DNA of 5,947 nucleotides from an uncultured Bacteroidales bacterium (GTDB lineage: Bacteria; Bacteroidota; Bacteroidia; Bacteroidales; Muribaculaceae): contig CAMWQZ010000091.1 of NCBI GenBank assembly GCA_947176515.1, forward strand, positions 1-5,947, given 5' to 3'. Below are positions 1 to 5,695 of the stretch, piece after piece. The notes under the pieces were generated by a model. The model had not been told where the DNA came from and made no database searches. It saw nothing but the letters and a program-made list of their open reading frames with translations. Position 1 is the first letter of the stretch. The number at the start of each line of letters is the position of its first letter. A program made the translations under genes and the position numbers.

Positions 1-46
1 GGTTATTACTTACAAATTTAATAATAATTTTGCTATTGCCAAGCCA

Positions 47-74
47 CAAAGGTAAAAAAATTGACAAACTGCAA
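47..74 (-). promoter_or_regulatory. Bacteroidetes-type promoter for a leftward gene off the left edge
   Basis: Read on the minus strand, positions 54-47 spell TACCTTTG, an exact match to the Bacteroidetes -7 consensus TAnnTTTG. A TTG at 74-72 lies 17 bases upstream and is a reasonable -33 element. The site sits just past the terminator of the DUF2807 operon and points out of the window, so a further minus-strand gene probably begins left of position 1. No ATG for it occurs in the visible leader. Assignment is by motif match only. Confidence 0.5.
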
Positions 75-100
75 TGTTAAAAATTTGTGCAAACCACTAG

Positions 101-135
101 TAAAAAGTATTGCGCCACACTTCCGCATGACGCAA
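101..135 (-). terminator. Rho-independent terminator ending the dusB-DUF2807 operon
   Basis: On the minus strand, positions 135-127 (TTGCGTCAT) can pair with 118-110 (GTGGCGCAA) in a 9-bp stem with two G-U wobbles and an 8-base loop. TACTTTTTA follows at 109-101. On the plus strand the two wobbles become C-A mismatches, so the structure favours leftward transcripts. It lies about 38 bases after the stop of the last DUF2807 gene, which is the right place for the operon end. The stem is modest and the T-run is interrupted, so termination may be partial. Confidence 0.5.
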
Positions 136-172
136 CTTCCTATACTCACTTTTTTATATCAATAAAGACTAA

Positions 173-895
173 TTACTCAATAACCTGATTGGAATCAACC
201 GAAATAACTTTCACTCCAAACGAATGGTTACTGATTTTTGTGGGAGCGCCACCATAATATACCTTACCTGTGCCGGCTCCAGAAACGGAGATAGCGGCCG
301 ATGCATTACAATCAATAGGACCAGGACCAAGAATATTGCACTTCACATCCTCAGCCTGAAGCCCAGAAGCTTCAAGCTTGCCCTTACCAACGTTTTTAAG
401 ATTGGCTTGACGGGTAGTGCCATTAGCCACAATATGCCCATTACCCGTAAGTAATGCAAAACTTGCTTTATGAGTCTTAATATCATCTACGACCAGTGTG
501 CCATTTCCCACAACAGTGCCTTTAAACTCACGCACGGGAACAGTCCGCACTATCGTAACGAGCGAGTCACCGGAGTTTTCAACTTTCTGGAGTGTCATCG
601 AGTAGACTTTAATTGTAGGTAAATCTTTCACCACTGCACCATCAGACGCAATCTGAATATTTAGATTATTTTTCTTATTAGTAAACATCAGCATCTGAGC
701 GGTTGCAGGATCACATTCAAAAAACGCCCAGCCTGCCGAATCTGTCGAACAATAGTACTCAACATTTATGCCGTCAGAAACCTTTAATTCGCTGAAATCA
801 CCTACGTCAAGCTTATAAAGTCCTTTTTGAGCATTTAACGTTAAAACCGAGCTACATAGCGCTGTAATTAGAACGAAAACTTTTGAAAATTTCAT
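173..895 (-). CDS. Exported DUF2807 (GIN-domain) protein, distal copy
   Basis: This is a 240-residue protein with a Sec signal peptide: K2 and K5, a hydrophobic stretch at about 6-20, and likely cleavage after N21-A22. There is no lipobox, so it should be released into the periplasm or beyond. The mature part fits DUF2807, also called the putative auto-transporter adhesin head GIN domain. An N-terminal segment (about 34-50) reads FSELKVSDGINVEYY, and glycine turns follow at 130-132 (GNG), 151-153 (GNG), 170-172 (GKG), 190-192 (GPG) and 208-210 (GTG). That spacing of about 20 residues is what a right-handed beta-solenoid would give. Family members are common in Bacteroidetes and their function is generally unknown; 'adhesin' is a name rather than a demonstrated role. 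The gene is last in the operon, 30 bases after the other DUF2807 gene, with no visible promoter of its own. The family call is by pattern and is fairly secure. Confidence 0.83.
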   Translation of the reverse strand: MKFSKVFVLITALCSSVLTLNAQKGLYKLDVGDFSELKVSDGINVEYYCSTDSAGWAFFECDPATAQMLMFTNKKNNLNIQIASDGAVVKDLPTIKVYSMTLQKVENSGDSLVTIVRTVPVREFKGTVVGNGTLVVDDIKTHKASFALLTGNGHIVANGTTRQANLKNVGKGKLEASGLQAEDVKCNILGPGPIDCNASAAISVSGAGTGKVYYGGAPTKISNHSFGVKVISVDSNQVIE

Positions 896-925
896 AACAG
901 TTTAATATGATTGAATTTACTAATA

Positions 926-1675
926 TTATAATGGTTGATAAGGCTTGACTTGTACTATACGGTCAGTGTCACCTGACATTGTAACCCTCACACCGGAAGG
1001 GTAGAAAATATGACCACTACCATATAACTTTAAGTCCATTGAGCCTGAAACAAGGCCACGCAAATCAATTGTACCAGTCCCTCGGCCAACTGCATCACAA
1101 TCGCGCGCCGATCCAGTAAAAATCATTTTTCCGCTTCCTCGCTGAGTGACAGTCATGCGTGACGCCGTGATAGCGTCGACCTTTAGCGTTCCACTACCAA
1201 CAAGAGATAGGTTCAACGTCGATGTCGTCAATTCGCCATGGATGGAAATAGCACCAGAGCCAGATAAAGAGATATTGACATTTGCGGCAGCAATATCACC
1301 CATATTAATAGACGCTGCTCCCGACGCAATCACTGCCAACTGGTCGGGTGACTTAATTTGATTAGCCGAAAGTTGCGCCCTGCCGGAAACTTCGATTACC
1401 TTAATATCGCTATCAGTATAAACCGTTACGGCCACACGCGCTGTTGGCGAGACAGATTGCTTCGCAACAACATACAAAGCATTAGCAGCCTTACGAATAT
1501 CAACAGCGGCTTGATGCTCATATTTCACTATCCCGGCAGAATCTGCATTATTGACAAGCTTTACATCAACCGCTCCGCTGACATGTAGCTCATCATAGCG
1601 GAACCCGGCAGCATCGAGCCGGCTCACTGCTCCGGCCAATATAATTATCAGAAATATTATTCTACAATAATTCAT
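926..1675 (-). CDS. Exported DUF2807 (GIN-domain) protein, proximal copy
   Basis: This is a 249-residue exported protein with a hydrophobic signal segment at about 5-17 and likely cleavage near D21-A22-A23. It is a clear DUF2807/GIN-domain member. Small-residue and glycine turns recur at about G98, G119, 139-141 (GSG), 160-162 (GSG), 180-182 (GSG), 199-201 (GTG) and 219-221 (GSG), each 19-21 residues apart, with alternating hydrophobic beta strands between them. This ladder is more regular than in the neighbouring copy; the two share layout but little obvious sequence, suggesting an old duplication. Its ATG overlaps the dusB stop in an ATGA arrangement, which points to translational coupling with dusB. 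No enzyme motif is visible and the molecular function is unknown. It is probably periplasmic or outer-surface associated. Confidence 0.85.
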   Translation of the reverse strand: MNYCRIIFLIIILAGAVSRLDAAGFRYDELHVSGAVDVKLVNNADSAGIVKYEHQAAVDIRKAANALYVVAKQSVSPTARVAVTVYTDSDIKVIEVSGRAQLSANQIKSPDQLAVIASGAASINMGDIAAANVNISLSGSGAISIHGELTTSTLNLSLVGSGTLKVDAITASRMTVTQRGSGKMIFTGSARDCDAVGRGTGTIDLRGLVSGSMDLKLYGSGHIFYPSGVRVTMSGDTDRIVQVKPYQPL

Positions 1676-2661
1676 CGGTTCAGTGTCGGCAAGATGTCAT
1701 TTTCAATATGGGCGATAATGCCAAAGAGTTCGTCAAATGTCGAAGCGCGGAGCATCTCAATACGAGTCTGTCGGAAATTTGGAATACTCTTAAATAGCGG
1801 CGAAGCTGCAAGGTGTCTGCGTATATGGAGGATACCGCGGTATTCGTCAATTCTATCTACACTCTCTTTTATCTGACGCCTCAGGCAATCAAATTTCTGT
1901 GATAAGGTCGGTAGCTTGATCGAACTATCAATCCCGGCTTTAAGTTCACTGAAAATCCAAGGAGCTCCTATAGAAGCACGTCCAACCATTACTCCATCGA
2001 CACCATAGCGATCAAACGCGTCGCGTAGCTTCTCTGCAGTGGTAATATCTCCATTACCTATGACAGGTATGGCGAGCCTGGGATTTTCTTTAACCTTTGC
2101 AATCATCTCCCAGTCAGCTTCACCAGTATACATCTGCGAACGTGTGCGACCGTGCACAGTCAAAGCCTGAATACCGCAATCCTGCAATTGTTCTGCGAGC
2201 TGGACAATAATCTTTGAATTATGGTCCCAGCCTAATCGCGTCTTAACCGTGACTGGTATCTTTACAGCATCTACGACAGCCTTGGTAATCTCAAGCATTT
2301 TGGGTATATCGCGCAACATGCCAGCACCAGCGCCTTTACCGGCAACCTTCTTAACCGGGCATCCGAAATTAATGTCAAGTATATCAGGACTCGCAGCCTC
2401 AACAATCTTTGCAGCCTCAACCATAGGCTCAACCTCACGACCGTAAATCTGAATAGCCGTTGGACGCTCTGAAGGATTAATCGCCAACTTTCTTGTGGTC
2501 GCAGCTATATTTCGTATCAGCGCATCGGCCGAAACAAATTCGGTATAGGTCATATCTGCGCCAAATTCTTTACAAATCAGGCGAAACGATTCGTCAGTGA
2601 CATCCTCCATCGGAGCAAGCATCACAGGGCGTGAACCTAAGTCGATATGTCCAATTTTCAT
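1672..2661 (-). CDS. dusB: tRNA-dihydrouridine synthase, DusB type
   Basis: This cytoplasmic flavoenzyme reduces specific uridines in the tRNA D-loop to dihydrouridine using FMN and NAD(P)H. The 329-residue length is normal for the family. Visible marks are the N-terminal FMN-barrel segment LAPMEDVTD (15-23), TEFVSADAL (40-48), and the active-site segment NFGCP (98-102) with the catalytic cysteine C101. VKTRLGW (139-145) carries K140 and R142, VHGR (169-172) carries H170, and the FMN-phosphate-binding GNGD (202-205) and MVGRASIGAPWIF (225-237) follow. The C-terminal 90 residues form the usual helical tRNA-binding region. The start is supported by family alignment from memory and by a -7 promoter box about 20 bases upstream. 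It is the first gene of an operon with two DUF2807 genes. Which uridine it modifies cannot be told from sequence; E. coli DusB acts on U17, and bacterial homologues elsewhere can be broader. Confidence 0.95.
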   Translation of the reverse strand: MKIGHIDLGSRPVMLAPMEDVTDESFRLICKEFGADMTYTEFVSADALIRNIAATTRKLAINPSERPTAIQIYGREVEPMVEAAKIVEAASPDILDINFGCPVKKVAGKGAGAGMLRDIPKMLEITKAVVDAVKIPVTVKTRLGWDHNSKIIVQLAEQLQDCGIQALTVHGRTRSQMYTGEADWEMIAKVKENPRLAIPVIGNGDITTAEKLRDAFDRYGVDGVMVGRASIGAPWIFSELKAGIDSSIKLPTLSQKFDCLRRQIKESVDRIDEYRGILHIRRHLAASPLFKSIPNFRQTRIEMLRASTFDELFGIIAHIENDILPTLNR

Positions 2662-2680
2662 TGTATTTAAAATTTGGCTA

Positions 2681-2705
2681 CAAAGGTAGGGAGTTTTTTT
2701 GCAAG
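2681..2705 (-). promoter_or_regulatory. Promoter of the dusB-DUF2807 operon
   Basis: Read on the minus strand, positions 2688-2681 are TACCTTTG, an exact match to the Bacteroidetes -7 element TAnnTTTG. The best -33 candidate, CTTGC at 2705-2701, is only about 13 bases upstream, shorter than usual, so the -33 half is weak. Transcription would start near 2675, leaving a leader of roughly 15 bases before the dusB ATG. The site lies after the terminator of the lipoprotein gene, consistent with dusB starting its own unit. Confidence 0.6.
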
Positions 2706-2743
2706 TCTATGTCCTTACGCATCAAAAAAGACTTCTAAAATAG

Positions 2744-2780
2744 AAAAAAGGCAAAAAGACCGCAAATGCGATCTTTTTGC
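2744..2780 (-). terminator. Strong Rho-independent terminator of the DUF4465 lipoprotein gene
   Basis: On the minus strand, positions 2780-2768 pair with 2763-2751 in a 13-bp stem: GCAAAAAGA with TCTTTTTGC, then a T-G wobble, then CGC with GCG, closed by a 4-base loop at 2767-2764. A single C (2750) and six Ts (2749-2744) follow. On the plus strand the wobble becomes a C-A mismatch and the following T-tract is missing, so the signal is for leftward RNA. It begins about 25 bases after the lipoprotein stop codon. Confidence 0.8.
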
Positions 2781-2805
2781 ACATATATCAAACCCCTGAC
2801 AGAAT

Positions 2806-3588
2806 TTAATTATTTGCTACGGTCGGGAGATTATATACAAAATCCGTGATGCAGAAATATGCAGGGACTGTCAAGCCATAAGAATTTTTCTTTGTTGAGT
2901 CAACATAGAAAAGCACTTCATCGACAGTGCCGAGCTGTTCGAGCGTGATAACGCCCCATTGGTCAAGATATATACCATTATAAATCAACGGATACTGCAA
3001 ATGGCCGGTCATAAGACCTCCGCGTACACCCACAATGTGAAGCACAAAGTTATCATTAGGTCCGAAAGGCTCACTAAATGCCGATCCTTTTTTTGCACAA
3101 TAGTAAGTGTAGCTCGAATTGGTCACATAAGCAAATTTCGGATTAAAATATCCGTAATTTGACATGCGGATTGAGCACTTTTTATTTTCGAGCGGATTTT
3201 CATTAACAGTTGACTCGCTGTTACCTACGAGATAGAGACCATTATTAGGATTCTGAGGTATACATGCCCACTGATGAGCCACCCAATCAGATTCATAATC
3301 CTGGTTGTCATTTACGCGTGAGGGACAAAAACCGTTCCAGGCAGGATAAGAAACACCGTCCCACTCGTCAGTCCACGCACTATGGCTAAAAACGAAAGGC
3401 GATGCAGTGATATTGCCGGCTGTATAACAGTCTGCCCAATAATTATTAGAATTAAAAGAGAAGTTCGCCTCGCTTAAATCTAAAACAAAAAGCGGTTCGG
3501 CTGGAGAATCAGTACTATTGCATGATGAAAAGCCCAAAACTGCAAGCGCCGAGATGGCTGCAAGGGCAAATGACTTGATTGTCTTCAT
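2806..3588 (-). CDS. DUF4465-type outer-membrane lipoprotein
   Basis: This is a 260-residue lipoprotein. The signal peptide (1-22) has K2 and K5, a hydrophobic core at about 7-19 and a lipobox FSSC with the lipidated cysteine at C23. The start used here is 32 codons inside the longest open frame, because that methionine gives a perfect lipoprotein signal and because a promoter (3645-3676) lies within the longer version. The mature part matches DUF4465 by pattern: WNGF (84-87), a tyrosine-rich YVTNSSYTYYCAKKG strand (154-168), FGPNDNFVLHIVG (175-187), and a C-terminal segment with LGTVDEVLFYVDST (219-232), SYGLTVPAYFCITDF (236-250). Members are beta-sandwich, Bacteroidetes-rich and mostly uncharacterised. 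From memory, some cobalamin-binding surface lipoproteins (BtuH) belong here; I could not verify this. Acidic residues after C23 are sparse (D27, E31), so surface display is uncertain. The gene is monocistronic, with no TonB receptor or SusC/D partner in view. Confidence 0.8.
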   Translation of the reverse strand: MKTIKSFALAAISALAVLGFSSCNSTDSPAEPLFVLDLSEANFSFNSNNYWADCYTAGNITASPFVFSHSAWTDEWDGVSYPAWNGFCPSRVNDNQDYESDWVAHQWACIPQNPNNGLYLVGNSESTVNENPLENKKCSIRMSNYGYFNPKFAYVTNSSYTYYCAKKGSAFSEPFGPNDNFVLHIVGVRGGLMTGHLQYPLIYNGIYLDQWGVITLEQLGTVDEVLFYVDSTKKNSYGLTVPAYFCITDFVYNLPTVANN

Positions 3589-3644
3589 TTGTAAAAATTG
3601 TAATGTCAAAATTAAATTATTACGATTGGCATATATATTTAATG

Positions 3645-3676
3645 CAAAGATAAGAAATTGCACTATCATAACCAAA
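3645..3676 (-). promoter_or_regulatory. Promoter of the DUF4465 lipoprotein gene
   Basis: Read on the minus strand, TTTG at 3676-3673 (-33) is separated by 20 bases from TATCTTTG at 3652-3645 (-7, exact TAnnTTTG). Both elements and the spacing fit the Bacteroidetes consensus, making this the best promoter in the window. Transcription would start near 3638, giving a leader of about 50 AT-rich bases. That is too short for a cobalamin riboswitch, and no hairpin stands out in it. Confidence 0.7.
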
Positions 3677-3739
3677 TTTTCCAATTAGTATATCACACAT
3701 TTATATTATTTTCACTTGTTTATTATTATGCATGTTAGA

Positions 3740-3775
3740 TTGGATATGTTTTTTATTGTCTTTTTATTAATTTTG
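3740..3775 (+). promoter_or_regulatory. Promoter of the nonulosonic acid operon
   Basis: TAATTTTG at 3768-3775 is an exact TAnnTTTG -7 element. The nearest -33-like TTG is at 3740-3742, about 25 bases upstream, which is longer than usual; the intervening DNA is T-rich. Start of transcription would be near 3782, leaving a leader of roughly 18 bases. GGAG at 3786-3789, 10 bases before the ATG, is a faint Shine-Dalgarno-like match. The 3589-3799 region is thus a divergent promoter region shared with the lipoprotein gene. Confidence 0.5.
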
Positions 3776-3799
3776 CATAAATAATGGAGCAGACTATAT

Positions 3800-4978
3800 A
3801 TGAACAATCCAAACGGACATAAGCGAAAAATTGCCATCGTCTCAAGCACTCGTGCTGACTGGGGATTGCTATCACCACTTGCTAAAGCATTATCTGAGCG
3901 CGAAGACTGCGATGTATCCGTCATTGCCACTAATATGCATCTCAGCCAACGCTTTGGAATGACCGTCAACAATATCATCGACGATGGTTTTAAACCGATA
4001 AGAGTTGCTATCGAATGTGAAGACGATTCCGCAGCCGGACGCATTAGAGCAATGGCTCAATGCATGACCGGCATGAATGAAGTGTTCGAAAGTCTATCTC
4101 CAGATATGATGGTGGTATTAGGTGACCGTTACGAGATGCTCGCAGTAGCTTCAGCCGCAATGATGATGCATATTCCAATCGTCCACATCGCCGGAGGCAC
4201 TATTTCCGAGGGAGCTATCGACGATTCAATTCGTCATGCCATAACAAAGTTATCTGCACTTCACCTCACTGAAACTGAAGAATATCGCCAACGCGTCATC
4301 GCTATGGGCGAAAATCCGTCAAGAGTAATTAACACCGGCGCAATAGGCGTGTGGAACATAGACAATCTTGATCTAATGACGCGCGAAGAGCTCAGTCGAG
4401 AAATCAATTTTGATTTAAGCCGGCCCTACATAATTGCGACCTTTCATCCGGCCACACTTGACAACAGCGACCCTGGTCTCTGTTGCCGTAATATGCTTGA
4501 AGCACTCAACCGTCACCCCAATCTTAACATTATATTGACCTACCCAAACAATGACCCGGGGTCAGTTTCAATAATAACTGAGATTGAAAATTTTGCGAAA
4601 GACAACCACGAACGCGTGAAACTCGTCAGGTCGCTCGGCGCTACGCGCTATCTTTCGGCACTCCATTATGCAGAATTTTCTATCGGAAACTCTTCAAGCG
4701 GCATTGTGGAGGTAGCATCTGCAGGTATTCCTTCTATTGATATAGGATGTCGCCAACATGGTAGAGCCGCTGCGCAATCAGTGATACATTGCGGCAATAG
4801 TATTGACGATATCGACCACGCAATTAATCTTGCCTTAAGCCCTGATTTCAAGGCTATGGCTGCCAAAGCCGAAAATCCATATTATAAGGCCGACACTTTG
4901 CAACTAATGGTTGACGCAATTATGAGAGCCAATCCCTCACAGCTAATAACAAAACATTTTTACGACATAAAGTCATGA
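3800..4978 (+). CDS. legG: Hydrolysing sugar-nucleotide 2-epimerase, NeuC/LegG type
   Basis: The enzyme removes the nucleotide from a UDP- or GDP-linked HexNAc while inverting C2, giving ManNAc (NeuC) or 2,4-diacetamido-2,4,6-trideoxymannose (LegG), the six-carbon precursor of a nonulosonic acid. It acts in the cytoplasm. The 392-residue length is normal, with a GT-B-like two-domain fold. Family marks are STRADWG (16-22), VVLGDRYEM (105-113), HIAGGTISEGAIDDSIRHAITKL in part (129-151, with D141, D142, R145, H146), TEEYRQRV (159-166), TFHP (214-217), YPNND (248-252) and GNSSSGIVE (296-304). It heads the operon and overlaps the next gene by ATGA. An upstream ATG at 3784 is out of frame. Sequence alone does not separate NeuC from LegG; the legG symbol rests on the CBS-nucleotidyltransferase gene downstream, which resembles Campylobacter PtmE of the GDP-based legionaminic route. 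If the product is sialic acid, neuC would be the right name. The family call is firm and the substrate is inferred. Confidence 0.85.
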   Translation: MNNPNGHKRKIAIVSSTRADWGLLSPLAKALSEREDCDVSVIATNMHLSQRFGMTVNNIIDDGFKPIRVAIECEDDSAAGRIRAMAQCMTGMNEVFESLSPDMMVVLGDRYEMLAVASAAMMMHIPIVHIAGGTISEGAIDDSIRHAITKLSALHLTETEEYRQRVIAMGENPSRVINTGAIGVWNIDNLDLMTREELSREINFDLSRPYIIATFHPATLDNSDPGLCCRNMLEALNRHPNLNIILTYPNNDPGSVSIITEIENFAKDNHERVKLVRSLGATRYLSALHYAEFSIGNSSSGIVEVASAGIPSIDIGCRQHGRAAAQSVIHCGNSIDDIDHAINLALSPDFKAMAAKAENPYYKADTLQLMVDAIMRANPSQLITKHFYDIKS

Positions 4979-5670
4979 TCACCCCCCTATATATCATCCC
5001 GGCGCGAGGAGGCAGCAAAGGCATTCCCGGCAAAAACATCAAGCCGCTATGCGGACGTCCGCTAATCGCATATTCGATTGACGCCGCCAAGGCTTGTGCA
5101 AGCGATGAGCGACATATAATCCTATCGACCGATGATAACGCAATAGCCGACACAGCACGCTCGCTTGGCTTAAAAGTCGATTATATGCGTCCGGCAGCTC
5201 TGGCAACAGATCAGTCAGGTACGCGTGAGGCCATACTCGATGCAATGGATTGGGCAGACAAAGCCGGCATCAAATATGACTGTGTCGTATTGCTACAACC
5301 GACTTCGCCTATGCGTGTAGCCGATGATATAAAAGGTGCACTGGCCTTGTATAATGATAATATAGATATGGTAGTAAGTGTAACTGAGGCCGCATCAAAT
5401 CCATATTACAATTGCTTCGAGACAGACAGTGAAAACGGATTTCTTCACATTTCAAAAGGCGATGGCAAACTAACTCGTCGACAGGATGCCCCACCGGCAT
5501 GGGAATATAATGGCGCAGTCTATGTGATTAACCCTAATTCGGTGAGACGCTGTGGCCTGGGGGAATTTACTCGCCGCCTACCCTATGTCATGCCTAAAGA
5601 CCGAAGCATAGACATAGACACCGCCACAGACTGGATTGTAGCGGAAACTCTTATGACCAAAACCAATTAA
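4975..5670 (+). CDS. legF: CMP-nonulosonic acid synthetase, NeuA/LegF type
   Basis: The enzyme activates a nonulosonic acid (Neu5Ac or legionaminic acid type) with CTP to the CMP-sugar used by surface glycosyltransferases; it is cytoplasmic. The 231-residue length equals that of bacterial single-domain enzymes. The N-terminal nucleotide-binding signature IPARGGSKGIPGKN (8-21, with R11, K20, N21) is canonical. Further marks are STDD (51-54), LLQPTSPMR (106-114), RRQDAPPAWEYNGAVY (168-183, including NGA at 179-181) and IDIDTATDW (212-220), whose D213 and D215 are the expected Mg-binding acids. Its ATG overlaps the epimerase stop (ATGA), so the two are probably translationally coupled. KDO cytidylyltransferases share the fold but have a different N-terminal signature. 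The exact sugar (sialic, legionaminic or pseudaminic) cannot be read from sequence; the legF symbol follows operon context and neuA would be the alternative. Confidence 0.87.
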   Translation: MITPLYIIPARGGSKGIPGKNIKPLCGRPLIAYSIDAAKACASDERHIILSTDDNAIADTARSLGLKVDYMRPAALATDQSGTREAILDAMDWADKAGIKYDCVVLLQPTSPMRVADDIKGALALYNDNIDMVVSVTEAASNPYYNCFETDSENGFLHISKGDGKLTRRQDAPPAWEYNGAVYVINPNSVRRCGLGEFTRRLPYVMPKDRSIDIDTATDWIVAETLMTKTN

Positions 5671-5695
5671 TGCCATCAGCCGTTATAATATTACT

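Noticed and set aside
1..46. Possible coding sequence at the left edge
   Set aside because: Too short and AT-rich, with no minus-strand ATG; it reads as the untranslated leader of an off-window gene.
1146..1588. Plus-strand open frames antisense to the proximal DUF2807 gene
   Set aside because: They are short shadows of a gene with a clear signal peptide and regular glycine ladder; no supporting motif or promoter.
926..1675. The glycine-turn repeats as a DNA-level tandem repeat
   Set aside because: The period is visible in protein only; the DNA of successive rungs differs too much for a tandem repeat array.
3589..3684. A 32-residue N-terminal extension of the DUF4465 lipoprotein (start at 3684)
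   Set aside because: It would bury the lipoprotein signal peptide in mid-protein, and the best promoter of the gene (3645-3676) lies inside it. The start at 3588 gives a standard signal with lipobox.
3784..3822. ATG at 3784 as an alternative epimerase start or regulatory upstream ORF
   Set aside because: It is out of frame with the epimerase and stops after 12 codons. It lies almost at the predicted transcription start, so regulation by it is unsupported.
3712..4044. Minus-strand open frame of 110 codons overlapping the epimerase start
   Set aside because: It is antisense to the conserved N-terminal domain of the epimerase and runs through the plus-strand promoter; no family features or signal.
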